NCBI RefSeq assembly: GCF_018785315.1 | Contig: NZ_WQPN01000056.1 | Location: 1-32,938 of the forward strand | Source: Clostridium sp. MCC353 | GTDB lineage: Bacteria; Bacillota; Clostridia; Lachnospirales; Lachnospiraceae | Direction: 5' to 3' | Length of the DNA stretch: 32,938 nt | In this document: piece by piece, positions 17,083 to 25,216 of the stretch | How the letters are laid out: every line of letters starts with the position of its first letter | Position numbering within the stretch: position 1 is the stretch's first letter | Notes under the pieces: generated by a model | What the model was told of the DNA's origin: nothing | Seen by the model: only the letters and a program-made list of their open reading frames with translations | Database searches by the model: none | Translations under genes and position numbers: made by a program

Positions 17083-17592
17083 ATGAAACGTACAATTATT
17101 GACCCAAGTCAGTTAGAATTAAATGACAAGGTAGTGGCTATTAAGCGTGTATCGAAAACTGTAAAAGGTGGACGTACCATGAGATTCTCTGCTTTAGTAG
17201 TAGTAGGTGATGGCAATGGACACGTAGGTGCAGGCCTTGGCAAAGCTGGTGAAGTTCCTGAAGCAATCCGTAAAGGAAAAGAGGCGGCAGCTAAGAATCT
17301 TGTAGAGATCCCTGTAGATGAGAACAAGAGCATTCCACATGATTTCATTGGAAAATTCGGCAGCGCATCTGTATTATTAAAGAAAGCTCCCGAAGGTACC
17401 GGTGTTATCGCTGGAGGTCCTGCACGTTCCGTACTGGAACTGGCAGGTATTAAGAACATCCGTACAAAATCTTTAGGATCAAACAACAAGACTAACGTAG
17501 TTCTTGCTACGATCGAAGGATTATGTCAGCTTAAAACTCCGGAAGAAGTTGCTAAACTTCGCGGCAAATCTGTAGAAGAGATTTTGGGCTAA
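17083..17592 (+). CDS. rpsE: 30S ribosomal protein S5
   Basis: S5, 169 residues, guards decoding accuracy and the mRNA entry. The [20 protein letters not shown] loop, site of spectinomycin-resistance changes in other bacteria, looks wild type. It has a normal double-stranded RNA-binding fold followed by the S5 C-terminal domain. GAGGAG precedes the ATG. Confidence 0.99.
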   Translation: MKRTIIDPSQLELNDKVVAIKRVSKTVKGGRTMRFSALVVVGDGNGHVGAGLGKAGEVPEAIRKGKEAAAKNLVEIPVDENKSIPHDFIGKFGSASVLLKKAPEGTGVIAGGPARSVLELAGIKNIRTKSLGSNNKTNVVLATIEGLCQLKTPEEVAKLRGKSVEEILG

Positions 17593-17605
17593 GGAGGAGA
17601 GAATA

Positions 17606-17788
17606 ATGGCAGAGAAATTAAAAGTTACATTAGTAAAATCCCCAATTGGTGCAGTTCCTAAGCATAAAGCAACTGTTGAAGCTTTAGGTTTAAGAAAAGT
17701 CAACAAAACTGTTGAACTGCCTGATAATGATGCGGTTAGAGGCATGATCTGGCACGTAAAACATCTGGTTAAAGTAGAAGAGATCTAA
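17606..17788 (+). CDS. rpmD: 50S ribosomal protein L30
   Basis: L30, 60 residues, bacterial short form. KVTLVKSPIGAVPKHKATVEALGLRK-type start and NDAVRGMIWHVKHLVKVEE end. AAGGAGGAG precedes the ATG; 13 bases after rpsE. Confidence 0.98.
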   Translation: MAEKLKVTLVKSPIGAVPKHKATVEALGLRKVNKTVELPDNDAVRGMIWHVKHLVKVEEI

Positions 17789-17810
17789 AAAATAGTAAGG
17801 AGGTGCAGTC

Positions 17811-18251
17811 ATGGATTTATCAAATTTACAACCTGCTGAAGGTTCCAAGCACAGCGATAATTTCAGAAGAGGCCGCGGACACGGTTCAGGTAATGGTAAG
17901 ACAGCCGGTAAAGGACATAAAGGCCAGAAAGCTCGTTCAGGAGCTACAAGACCAGGCTTTGAAGGTGGTCAGATGCCATTATACAGACGTCTTCCTAAGA
18001 GAGGCTTTAAGAATAGAAATAAAAAGATTATCGTAGGTATTAACGTTGAAGCATTAGAGAAGTTTGAAGACGGAGCAGTGGTTACTGTAGAGTCTTTACT
18101 TGAGAGCGGAATCGTTAAAAACCCAAGAGATGGAGTTAAAATTCTTGGAAATGGAGAATTAACCAAAAAGCTCACGGTAAAAGTTGATGCATTCAGTGAA
18201 GGTGCAAAGGCTAAGATTGAAGCTGTTGGTGGAACCTGCGAGGTGATCTAA
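17811..18251 (+). CDS. rplO: 50S ribosomal protein L15
   Basis: L15, 146 residues, late assembly protein. [20 protein letters not shown] and [15 protein letters not shown] are diagnostic. AAGGAGGT precedes the ATG. Its stop shares one base with the secY start, coupling the two as in most bacteria. Confidence 0.99.
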   Translation: MDLSNLQPAEGSKHSDNFRRGRGHGSGNGKTAGKGHKGQKARSGATRPGFEGGQMPLYRRLPKRGFKNRNKKIIVGINVEALEKFEDGAVVTVESLLESGIVKNPRDGVKILGNGELTKKLTVKVDAFSEGAKAKIEAVGGTCEVI

Positions 18252-19588
18252 TGTTAAAAACGCTCCGTAATGCATGGAAGATTAAAGATCTCAGAAAGAA
18301 ACTGATCTTTACATTTTTAATGCTTATTGTAATAAGGTTCGGCTCTCAGCTGCCGATACCTGGAGTTAACACAACTTATTTTGCAGACTTTTTTGCAAAG
18401 CAGAGTGGAGACGCATTCAGCTTCTTTGATGCGATGACTGGCGGTTCTTTTACCTCCATGTCTCTCTTCGCGCTGAGCATTACCCCTTATATCACATCTT
18501 CCATCATCATGCAGCTCATGACCATTGCAATTCCTAAATTAGAGGAGATGCAGCGTGACGGTGAGGATGGAAGAAAGAAGATTGCAGAGTATACCCGTTA
18601 TCTGACCGTAGGCCTGGCTCTGATCCAGTCTGTCGCTATGGCGATTGGATTTGGCGGACAGGGACTTCTGGTAGATTATAATCTGCAGACCGGTTTTGGT
18701 AAAGCTGGTATGGTTATTATCGCAGTTGCAGCTATGACGGCAGGAAGTGCCCTTCTCATGTGGATCGGTGAGAGAATCACTGAAAACGGAGTGGGCAATG
18801 GTATTTCAATCGTGCTTTTGTTCAATATCATTTCCAGTCTTCCGGATGATGTAGTCATGTTATATGACGTTTTCCTTGACGGAAGGAAGGTGCCGGTTAT
18901 TGCGCTGACTTCAATCATTATACTGGCTCTGATTGTGGCCATGGTAGTGTTTGTAATCATTCTTCAGGATGGTGAACGCAGAATACCGGTACAGTATTCC
19001 AAGAAAATGGTTGGAAGAAAGATGGTAGGAGGCCAGTCCTCCCATATTCCGTTAAAGGTTAACACCGCTGGTGTTATCCCGGTTATCTTCGCATCTTCGA
19101 TAATGTCTTTCCCGGTAGTAATTTCACAGTTCTTTCACCCGGATTATAATACATTCGGCGGAAAGATTTTAGTGATGCTGAATTCATCGTCTTGGTTTAA
19201 ACCTGAATCACCTGCCAATTCCATTGGTTTAGTTATTTACATCGCGTTGATCATCGTATTCGCGTATTTCTATACGTCAATCACCTTCAATCCGCTGGAA
19301 GTTGCTAACAACATGAAAAAGCAGGGCGGTTTTATCCCGGGTATCCGCCCAGGTAAACCTACTTCAGATTATTTGAACCGGATTTTGAATTATATTGTTT
19401 TTATCGGCGCATGTGGTTTGATCATCGTATGTGTCGTACCGATCGCGATTTCCGGCTTATTCAGTGTAAGCCATTTATCCTTCGGCGGAACATCACTGAT
19501 CATTATTGTCGGTGTTGTACTGGAAACATTAAAAGCAATTGAATCCCAGATGCTTGTTCGCAACTACAAGGGATTCTTAAATGACTAA
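18251..19588 (+). CDS. secY: Protein translocase channel subunit SecY
   Basis: The pore of the Sec secretion system in the cytoplasmic membrane, 445 residues with about ten membrane spans. Visible marks are RFGSQLPIPGVN in span 1, the plug region after it, PYITSSIIMQL in span 2, ERITENGVGNGISI in span 4, RRIPVQY in the cytosolic loop and the KQGGFIPGIRPGKPT loop before span 9. It exports, among others, the signal-peptide proteins encoded nearby. Translation is coupled to rplO. It is followed by two hairpins before adk. Confidence 0.99.
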   Translation: MLKTLRNAWKIKDLRKKLIFTFLMLIVIRFGSQLPIPGVNTTYFADFFAKQSGDAFSFFDAMTGGSFTSMSLFALSITPYITSSIIMQLMTIAIPKLEEMQRDGEDGRKKIAEYTRYLTVGLALIQSVAMAIGFGGQGLLVDYNLQTGFGKAGMVIIAVAAMTAGSALLMWIGERITENGVGNGISIVLLFNIISSLPDDVVMLYDVFLDGRKVPVIALTSIIILALIVAMVVFVIILQDGERRIPVQYSKKMVGRKMVGGQSSHIPLKVNTAGVIPVIFASSIMSFPVVISQFFHPDYNTFGGKILVMLNSSSWFKPESPANSIGLVIYIALIIVFAYFYTSITFNPLEVANNMKKQGGFIPGIRPGKPTSDYLNRILNYIVFIGACGLIIVCVVPIAISGLFSVSHLSFGGTSLIIIVGVVLETLKAIESQMLVRNYKGFLND

Positions 19589-19593
19589 GCATA

Positions 19594-19645
19594 GAATCCG
19601 GCTTTTTGCCGGATTCATTTGCCTTGGTGGGAATTGATTTCCCAC
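19594..19645 (+). terminator. Hairpin pair between secY and adk (weak terminator)
   Basis: GAATCCGGC (19594-19602) pairs with GCCGGATTC (19608-19616) around five T, followed only by ATTT. Then GTGGGAA (19627-19633) pairs with TTTCCCAC (19639-19645). The short T-tail suggests partial termination or mRNA end protection rather than a full stop, since no promoter is obvious before adk. Confidence 0.5.
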
Positions 19646-19672
19646 AGGGAATTTAAATAGGAGGACAACCTT

Positions 19673-20317
19673 ATGAAAATTATCATGTTAGGCGCTCCTG
19701 GAGCTGGTAAGGGTACCCAGGCGAAGAAAATTGCAGAAAAGTATCACATTCCCCATATCTCCACCGGAGATATTTTCAGAGCGAATATCAAGGGCGGTAC
19801 AGAGCTGGGAATGAAGGCAAAGGCATTTATGGATCAGGGGCAGCTTGTTCCGGATGAGATCACCATCGGCATGCTGATGGACCGCATTCAGGAAGCTGAC
19901 TGTGCAGGCGGTTATGTTCTGGACGGATTCCCAAGGACCATTCCACAGGCGGAAAGCCTTACAGACGCTTTGAAGGAGCGGGGTGAGGCCGTGGATTTCG
20001 CTGTGAATGTGGATGTGCCGGATGAAAATATTGTTAACAGAATGTCAGGCAGAAGAGCATGTGTATCCTGCGGAGCTACATATCACATTATGTACAATCC
20101 TCCGAAACAGGAAGGCATTTGTGATGTCTGCGGCGAAAAGCTGGTTTTAAGAGATGATGACAAGCCTGAAACGGTTCAAAAACGTTTGAGCGTATATCAT
20201 GACCAGACGCAGCCGCTGATTGAATATTATAATGCTGCAGGTGTTTTAGCCAATGTTGACGGCACACAGGACATGGAAAAAGTGTTCCAGGATATTGTGG
20301 CCGTTTTAGGTGATTGA
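19673..20317 (+). CDS. adk: Adenylate kinase, zinc-lid form
   Basis: Interconverts ATP + AMP and two ADP in the cytosol; 214 residues. P-loop GAPGAGKGT at 7-15, the AMP-site DGFPRT, and a long LID with four cysteines (130, 133, 150, 153) that bind zinc, as in most Gram-positive enzymes. TAGGAGG precedes the ATG. It lies in the usual secY-adk-map order and its stop lies two bases before the map start. Confidence 0.99.
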   Translation: MKIIMLGAPGAGKGTQAKKIAEKYHIPHISTGDIFRANIKGGTELGMKAKAFMDQGQLVPDEITIGMLMDRIQEADCAGGYVLDGFPRTIPQAESLTDALKERGEAVDFAVNVDVPDENIVNRMSGRRACVSCGATYHIMYNPPKQEGICDVCGEKLVLRDDDKPETVQKRLSVYHDQTQPLIEYYNAAGVLANVDGTQDMEKVFQDIVAVLGD

Positions 20318-20319
20318 TT

Positions 20320-21090
20320 ATGTCGGTATCCATTAAATCTGCAAGAGAAATTGAACTGATGAGAGAAGCAGGACGTATTCTTGCAATCACTCATGAAGAA
20401 CTGCGCAAAGCCCTGAGACCGGGGATGTCCACCAAGGACGTCGACAGGCTGGGCGAAGAGATTATCCGAAGCTATGGATGTATTCCTTCCTTTAAGAATT
20501 ACAATGGCTATCCGGCGTCTATCTGCGTATCCGTAAATGACGAAGTAGTCCATGGTATTCCTGATAAGAAGCATATCATAAAGGAAGGGGATATTGTCAG
20601 CCTGGATGCGGGCGTAATCTATAAAGGTTACCATTCCGACGCGGCAAGAACCCATGGGATCGGTGAAATCAGTCCGGAAGCAAAGAAATTGATTGAAGTT
20701 ACAAAACAAAGTTTCTTTGAAGGGATTAAATATGCAAAAGTTGGCAATCATTTAAATGATATTTCTGCCGCGATCCAAAAATATGCGGAAAGCTTTGGCT
20801 ACGGAGTGGTCAGAGATCTGGTAGGACATGGGATAGGAGAACATCTTCATGAGGATCCCGAGGTTCCTAATTTTGCCCAGAGACGAAAAGGCATTAAACT
20901 TCAAGCTGGTATGACCCTGGCCATAGAACCCATGATTAACTCAGGCGGTTATGATGTGGCATGGCTGGATGATGATTGGACAGTTGTGACAGATGACGGT
21001 TCGTTATCAGCTCATTATGAAAATACAGTCCTCATAACAGAGGATGGTCCCGAGATTTTATCCATGCTCGATACTGATAAACAGGAGTGA
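20320..21090 (+). CDS. map: Methionine aminopeptidase, type I
   Basis: Removes the initiator Met from new proteins; 256 residues. The five metal ligands sit in the expected motifs: LDAG, HSDAART, GHGIGEHLHEDP, AIEPM and YENTV. ATG 20320 follows AGGTGAT inside the end of adk; a TTG at 20314 is an alternative two codons earlier. No N-terminal SH3/zinc extension is present. Confidence 0.98.
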   Translation: MSVSIKSAREIELMREAGRILAITHEELRKALRPGMSTKDVDRLGEEIIRSYGCIPSFKNYNGYPASICVSVNDEVVHGIPDKKHIIKEGDIVSLDAGVIYKGYHSDAARTHGIGEISPEAKKLIEVTKQSFFEGIKYAKVGNHLNDISAAIQKYAESFGYGVVRDLVGHGIGEHLHEDPEVPNFAQRRKGIKLQAGMTLAIEPMINSGGYDVAWLDDDWTVVTDDGSLSAHYENTVLITEDGPEILSMLDTDKQE

Positions 21091-21094
21091 TAAA

Positions 21095-21385
21095 ATGATG
21101 GCTTATGAGACAGGCAGCCTGGTCAGATCCCTGGCAGGCCATGACAAAGATGATCTTTTTATCATAATACAGGAGAGCAAAGAATATGTTTATCTAGTGG
21201 ACGGAAAATACCGGACGCTGGAAAAACCCAAGTGCAAAAAGAAAAAGCACCTGCAGCCCATTCATGAAAAAGATGAAACCTTAACTAAGAAGCTGATAGA
21301 TGGAGAACATGTGACAAATGAAGAAATCAAATATTTCATCAAATGTTACAAGAGGAGGAAAACAATATGTCAAAAGCAGATGTGA
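21095..21385 (+). CDS. KOW-domain RNA-binding protein between map and infA
   Basis: A 96-residue basic protein with an N-terminal KOW-type domain ([19 protein letters not shown], then [20 protein letters not shown]), the pattern of small L14e-like proteins placed between map and infA in many Firmicutes. A ribosomal or RNA-binding role is expected from family and place; no activity is proven by sequence. The C-terminal third is mixed charge. AGGAG lies seven bases before the ATG at 21095 (a second ATG follows at once). The gene overlaps infA by 19 bases and carries the infA ribosome-binding site, so IF-1 translation may depend on it. Confidence 0.85.
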   Translation: MMAYETGSLVRSLAGHDKDDLFIIIQESKEYVYLVDGKYRTLEKPKCKKKKHLQPIHEKDETLTKKLIDGEHVTNEEIKYFIKCYKRRKTICQKQM

Positions 21386-21585
21386 TAGAGATTGAAGGAG
21401 TCGTAGTTGAAAAACTGCCGAATGCAATGTTTCAGGTCGAATTGGAAAACGGACACCAGGTTTTAGCGCATATCAGCGGTAAACTTCGTATGAACTATAT
21501 TAAGATATTACCGGGTGATAAAGTAACAATTGAACTGTCCCCATATGACCTTTCAAAAGGAAGAATCATCTGGAGAGATAAATAA
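21367..21585 (+). CDS. infA: Translation initiation factor IF-1
   Basis: OB-fold factor that blocks the A site during initiation; 72 residues, exact length. [22 protein letters not shown] and [14 protein letters not shown] are diagnostic. AGAGGAGG precedes the ATG and lies within the upstream KOW gene. Last gene before the alpha-operon promoter. Confidence 0.99.
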   Translation: MSKADVIEIEGVVVEKLPNAMFQVELENGHQVLAHISGKLRMNYIKILPGDKVTIELSPYDLSKGRIIWRDK

Positions 21586-21619
21586 AACAAAGTGTAAAAC
21601 AAAGTGTAAAACAAAGTAT
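21584..21619. repeat. Three copies of a 12-bp tandem repeat
   Basis: AAAACAAAGTGT occurs twice, then AAAACAAAGTAT once, starting inside the infA stop codon and ending nine bases before the -35 box of the alpha-operon promoter. Its A-runs repeat in near step with the helix turn, so it may act as an upstream promoter element. Confidence 0.85.
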
Positions 21620-21628
21620 AAAAAATGC

Positions 21629-21657
21629 TTGCATTATAAGGAAAAAAGTGTTATAAT
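21629..21657 (+). promoter_or_regulatory. Alpha-operon promoter
   Basis: TTGCAT (21629-21634) and perfect TATAAT (21652-21657) with a 17-bp spacer and extended -10 TG at 21649-21650. It has the same design as the S10 promoter (TTGCA at -35 plus TG before -10). Confidence 0.85.
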
Positions 21658-21663
21658 GCTCTA

Positions 21664-21768
21664 GCGACTTTGTTGAAATACTGGGTGGAGTTTGCCCAAA
21701 AGCGGCTTATCCGGTTGTACCTATATATCTAATTAATCTTAGGTATATATTAGGAAAGGAGAATCACT
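21664..21768 (+). promoter_or_regulatory. Leader of the alpha operon
   Basis: About 105 untranslated bases before rpmJ. TGGG (21682-21685) can pair with CCCA (21695-21698), and TACCTA (21718-21723) with TAGGTA (21740-21745), the latter 6 bases before the AGGAAAGGAG site. The alpha operon is often autoregulated by S4; I cannot match this leader to a known class by eye. Confidence 0.4.
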
Positions 21769-21882
21769 GTGAAGGTTAGATCATCAGTAAAACCGATTTG
21801 CGAAAAGTGCAAAATCATCAAGCGTAAAGGCAGTATCAGAGTAATCTGTGAAAATCCTAAGCACAAACAGAGACAAGGTTAA
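21769..21882 (+). CDS. rpmJ: 50S ribosomal protein L36, zinc form
   Basis: The smallest ribosomal protein here, 37 residues. [15 protein letters not shown] is followed by a zinc ribbon of Cys11, Cys14, Cys27 and His32. It starts with GTG, eight bases after AAAGGAG. First gene of the alpha operon. Confidence 0.98.
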   Translation: MKVRSSVKPICEKCKIIKRKGSIRVICENPKHKQRQG

Positions 21883-21917
21883 GAAACAGAAAAAAATTTA
21901 GGAGGTGTACTACACAC

Positions 21918-22286
21918 ATGGCTCGTATTTCAGGTGTTGATTTACCAAGAGAAAAACGTGTTGAAATCGGCTTAACTTACATCTACGGAATTGGTAGAAC
22001 AAGTTCAAACCGTATTCTTGCAGAAGCTGGCGTTAATCCTGACACTCGTGTTAAGGACTTAACCGATGACGAAGTGAAGAAGATCGCAGCAATCATTGCT
22101 GACTCCCAGATGGTGGAAGGTGATTTACGTAGAGAAATCGCTATGAACATCAAGAGACTTCAGGAAATTGGATGCTATCGCGGAATCCGTCATAGAAAAA
22201 GCCTTCCTGTACGTGGTCAGAAGACTAAGACAAATGCAAGAACCCGCAAAGGTCCTCGTAAGACTGTAGCGAATAAGAAGAAATAA
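21918..22286 (+). CDS. rpsM: 30S ribosomal protein S13
   Basis: S13, 122 residues, head protein touching the P-site tRNA and the large subunit. [26 protein letters not shown] and C-terminal [17 protein letters not shown] are diagnostic. AGGAGGT precedes the ATG. The gap to rpsK is long (89 bases) and structured. Confidence 0.99.
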   Translation: MARISGVDLPREKRVEIGLTYIYGIGRTSSNRILAEAGVNPDTRVKDLTDDEVKKIAAIIADSQMVEGDLRREIAMNIKRLQEIGCYRGIRHRKSLPVRGQKTKTNARTRKGPRKTVANKKK

Positions 22287-22304
22287 GACACTATAAACAA
22301 TTAA

Positions 22305-22346
22305 GAATCACGTTGCATGTTTTAAAAACAGGAAACTGTATGATTC
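22305..22346 (+). promoter_or_regulatory. Stem-loop between rpsM and rpsK
   Basis: GAATCA (22305-22310) closes on TGATTC (22341-22346). Inside, ACAG-GAAA-CTGT (22328-22339) forms a GNRA-type tetraloop hairpin. rpsK has an unusually poor ribosome-binding site (AGTAGG), so the structure may matter for its translation. Possible site for S4 or S11 control; not shown. Confidence 0.45.
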
Positions 22347-22375
22347 AAGATTTCAAGAAAGTAGGTTAGTTTAAA

Positions 22376-22777
22376 ATGGCTAAAAAAATGTCCACTACTA
22401 AAAAAGTGACAAAAAAGCGTGTAAAGAAAAACGTTGAACGCGGACAAGCACATATCCAGTCATCTTTTAACAATACAATTGTTACATTGACAGATGCGCA
22501 GGGTAACGCTTTATCATGGGCAAGTGCTGGTGGTCTGGGATTTAGAGGTTCAAGGAAATCTACTCCATATGCAGCTCAGATGGCTGCTGAAACTGCTACC
22601 AAGGCAGCGTTAGTACATGGTTTAAAATCTGTAGACGTTATGGTAAAAGGACCTGGTTCAGGCCGTGAAGCAGCAATCCGTGCACTTTCCGCATGCGGCT
22701 TAGAAGTAACTAGTATTAAGGATGTAACTCCGGTTCCACATAACGGATGTCGTCCACCAAAACGTAGAAGAGTTTAA
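22376..22777 (+). CDS. rpsK: 30S ribosomal protein S11
   Basis: S11, 133 residues, platform protein near the Shine-Dalgarno helix. [21 protein letters not shown] and the C-terminal [16 protein letters not shown] are diagnostic. The Shine-Dalgarno match before the ATG is weak compared with all neighbours, and a structured spacer lies in front. Confidence 0.99.
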   Translation: MAKKMSTTKKVTKKRVKKNVERGQAHIQSSFNNTIVTLTDAQGNALSWASAGGLGFRGSRKSTPYAAQMAAETATKAALVHGLKSVDVMVKGPGSGREAAIRALSACGLEVTSIKDVTPVPHNGCRPPKRRRV

Positions 22778-22793
22778 TAGGAGGTACTAAACA

Positions 22794-23387
22794 GTGGCAG
22801 TTGATAGAGTTCCTGTTCTTAAAAGATGTAGATCTCTTGGCTTAGATCCGATTTATTTGGGAATAGATAAAAAATCAAACAGAGAATTAAAAAGAGCTAA
22901 CAGAAAGATGAGTGAGTACGGCCTTCAGTTGAGAGAAAAACAGAAAGCTAAATTCATCTATGGTGTGTTAGAGAAACCTTTCAGAAACTACTATGCAAAA
23001 GCATCCAAGATGGATGGTATGGTAGGTCAGAACCTGATGATCCTTCTGGAAAGAAGACTTGACAATGTTGTATTCCGTATGGGATTCGGCAGAACAAGAA
23101 GAGAAACCAGACAGATTGTAGACCACAAGCATGTACTTGTTAACGGCAAGTGCGTAAACATCCCGTCTTACTTAGTAAAAGCCGGCGATGTAATTGAAAT
23201 CAAAGAGAAATGCAAATCTTCTCAGAGATATAAAGATATTTTAGAAGTAACAGCAGGACGTTTAGTACCAGCATGGATCGATGTTGATCAGGAAAATATG
23301 CGCGGTACTGTAAAAGAATTACCAACTAGAGATGAGATTGATGTTCCAGTTAACGAAATGCTTATCGTCGAGTTGTACTCTAAATAA
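22794..23387 (+). CDS. rpsD: 30S ribosomal protein S4
   Basis: S4, 197 residues, primary 16S binder and, in model bacteria, repressor of its own operon. The S4 RNA-binding domain (LERRLDNVVFRMGFGRTRRETRQIVDHKH, given in parts) is intact. The N-terminus (MAVDRVPVLKRCRSLGLDP) is not the usual MARYTGP type and has only one Cys, so it has no N-terminal zinc knuckle. Start GTG 22794 follows TAGGAGG. Confidence 0.98.
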   Translation: MAVDRVPVLKRCRSLGLDPIYLGIDKKSNRELKRANRKMSEYGLQLREKQKAKFIYGVLEKPFRNYYAKASKMDGMVGQNLMILLERRLDNVVFRMGFGRTRRETRQIVDHKHVLVNGKCVNIPSYLVKAGDVIEIKEKCKSSQRYKDILEVTAGRLVPAWIDVDQENMRGTVKELPTRDEIDVPVNEMLIVELYSK

Positions 23388-23420
23388 TCCCTGACGATAG
23401 TCCGGCATATATGCAAATTG

Positions 23421-23443
23421 ACCGCAGGGAATTTCCCTGCGGT
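23421..23443 (+). promoter_or_regulatory. Strong hairpin before rpoA
   Basis: ACCGCAGGGA (23421-23430) pairs with TCCCTGCGGT (23434-23443) around ATT. No T-run follows, and the rpoA ribosome-binding site begins about 11 bases later. It looks like an mRNA processing, stabilising or pausing element rather than a terminator. Confidence 0.6.
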
Positions 23444-23469
23444 ACAATACCCAAAAGGAGGGGCTATTA

Positions 23470-24429
23470 GTGTTCGATTTTGAAAAACCAAACATTGAGA
23501 TCGTTGAGATTTCAGAAGATAAGAAATATGGTAAGTTTGTTGTTGAACCACTTGAAAGAGGTTACGGCACTACTTTAGGTAATTCATTAAGGAGAATTAT
23601 GCTTTCTTCTTTACCGGGTGCTGCGGTTAGTCAGGTGAAGATCGACGGCGTTTTACATGAGTTCAGTTCGATTCCAGGCGTTAAGGAAGACGTGACTGAG
23701 ATCATCATGAACATCAAAAGCTTATCCATAAAGAATACCAGCGATACCAACGAAGCGAAAGTTGCTTATATCGAATTCGAAGGGGAAGGCGTTATTACAG
23801 GTGCTGACATCCAGGCAGACCCTGATATTGAGGTGTTAAATCCGGATCAGGTGATTGCTACATTGAGCGGCGGAGCTGACAGCAAGTTCTATATGGAACT
23901 TACCATCACAAAAGGCCGCGGATATGTGAGTGCAGACAAGAACAAGAGTGAAGATCTCCCGATCGGAGTGATTGCGGTTGATTCTATCTATACTCCTGTT
24001 GAGCGCGTTAACATGACAGTTGAGAATACCCGTGTCGGTCAGGTTACTGATTTTGACAAGCTGACACTGGATGTTTATACCAACGGTACTTTAGCTCCGG
24101 ACGAAGCGGTCAGCCTGGCTGCGAAAGTTTTGAGCGAGCATTTGAATCTTTTCATCGATCTTTCTGAGAATGCCAAGACCGCAGAGATCATGGTAGAAAA
24201 AGAAGATAATGAAAAAGAAAAAGTGTTGGAAATGAATATTGACGAACTGGAACTTTCCGTTCGTTCCTATAACTGTTTGAAGAGAGCCGGAATCAATACT
24301 GTAGAAGAACTGTGCAACAGGACTTCAGAGGATATGATGAAGGTGAGAAACCTTGGCCGCAAGTCTTTGGAAGAAGTGCTGGCTAAGTTGAAAGAACTTG
24401 GACTTCAGCTGAACCCAAGTGATGAGTAA
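23470..24429 (+). CDS. rpoA: RNA polymerase alpha subunit
   Basis: Alpha subunit that nucleates RNA polymerase assembly; 319 residues. The N-terminal domain ([21 protein letters not shown]) dimerises. The C-terminal domain ([14 protein letters not shown]...[13 protein letters not shown]) binds UP elements and activators, relevant to the A-rich sequences upstream of the two ribosomal promoters here. Start is GTG, after AAAGGAGG. Confidence 0.99.
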   Translation: MFDFEKPNIEIVEISEDKKYGKFVVEPLERGYGTTLGNSLRRIMLSSLPGAAVSQVKIDGVLHEFSSIPGVKEDVTEIIMNIKSLSIKNTSDTNEAKVAYIEFEGEGVITGADIQADPDIEVLNPDQVIATLSGGADSKFYMELTITKGRGYVSADKNKSEDLPIGVIAVDSIYTPVERVNMTVENTRVGQVTDFDKLTLDVYTNGTLAPDEAVSLAAKVLSEHLNLFIDLSENAKTAEIMVEKEDNEKEKVLEMNIDELELSVRSYNCLKRAGINTVEELCNRTSEDMMKVRNLGRKSLEEVLAKLKELGLQLNPSDE

Positions 24430-24509
24430 CTAGTTTATGGATTTACAGCAGCCAGTCAGTAAGACCGAAGAAGCATGGCCGGTTGTTCCACAAATGGAGG
24501 AAAGAAACA

Positions 24510-25046
24510 ATGGCAGGATATAGAAAGCTTGGAAAAACTTCAAGCCAGAGAAAAGCATTAATCAGAAGTCAGGTAACTGCTCTTTTATACCATGGAAAGA
24601 TCGTTACAACAGAAGCGAGAGCTAAGGAAATCCGCAAAGTTGCAGAAGGCCTGATCGCTTTAGCCGTTAAAGAAAAAGATAACTTTGAAACAGTTAAAGT
24701 TACCGCAAAAGTTGCCCGTAAGGACAAAGACGGCAAGAGAGTGAAAGAAGTTGTTAACGGTAAAAAAGTTACTGTTTATGATGAAGTTGAAAAAGAGATC
24801 AAAAAAGACAATCCTTCCAGACTTCATGCCAGAAGACAGATGTTAAAGGTTCTTTACGATGTAACAGAAGTACCTACAACAGCTGCTGGAAAGAAGAAAA
24901 ACACAAAATCAGTTGATATCCCGGCAAAATTATTTGACGAGATCGCTCCTAAATACGTTTCCCGTAACGGTGGTTATACCAGAATCGTTAAAATCGGACA
25001 GCGTAAGGGCGATGGCGCTATGGAAGTTTTACTGGAATTAGTATAA
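24510..25046 (+). CDS. rplQ: 50S ribosomal protein L17 with internal insertion
   Basis: L17, 178 residues, against about 120 in Bacillus subtilis. The N-terminal part (MAGYRKLGKTSSQRKALIRS) and the C-terminal part (LHARRQ...GGYTRIVKIGQRKGDGA) are conserved. Between them residues about 57-103 are an insertion rich in Lys, Val and Glu (KVARKDKDGKRVKEVVNGKK), and a shorter one follows near 120-130 (VPTTAAGKKKNTK). L17 lies by the tunnel exit, so the insertion may reach the ribosome surface there. ATG 24510 is chosen for its GGAGG and conserved start; the frame is open up to 24483. Confidence 0.97.
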   Translation: MAGYRKLGKTSSQRKALIRSQVTALLYHGKIVTTEARAKEIRKVAEGLIALAVKEKDNFETVKVTAKVARKDKDGKRVKEVVNGKKVTVYDEVEKEIKKDNPSRLHARRQMLKVLYDVTEVPTTAAGKKKNTKSVDIPAKLFDEIAPKYVSRNGGYTRIVKIGQRKGDGAMEVLLELV

Positions 25047-25051
25047 GATTT

Positions 25052-25087
25052 AAAAGGTGGAGAAGAAATTCTCTGCCTTTTTTGTTG
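25052..25087 (+). terminator. Terminator of the alpha operon
   Basis: AAAAGG..GAGAA (25052-25064) pairs with TTCTC..CCTTTT (25069-25081) around a GAAA loop, two G-T pairs in the middle, then a T-run. It ends the 16-kb ribosomal block. Confidence 0.88.
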
Positions 25088-25124
25088 TTTCTATACGGTT
25101 AGAAAGTTGAAAGAATATCGTAAG

Positions 25125-25154
25125 TTGACGCTTACTGTATGCAGAGGCTATAAT
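25125..25154 (+). promoter_or_regulatory. Promoter for the two surface-protein genes
   Basis: TTGACG (25125-25130) and TATAAT (25149-25154) with an 18-bp spacer, about 60 bases before the start codon. Confidence 0.75.
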
Positions 25155-25216
25155 ATTAGTAGAAAGATAAAACTGTATGTTCCACATATAATATAGTTTG
25201 CAGGGGGAGTGATATC

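Noticed and set aside
23421-23443. Terminator between rpsD and rpoA.
   Set aside because: No T-run follows and rpoA has no promoter of its own that I can see.
24437-24522. Small open frame of about 28 codons between rpoA and rplQ.
   Set aside because: No ribosome-binding site, overlaps rplQ, no pattern of conservation can be judged.
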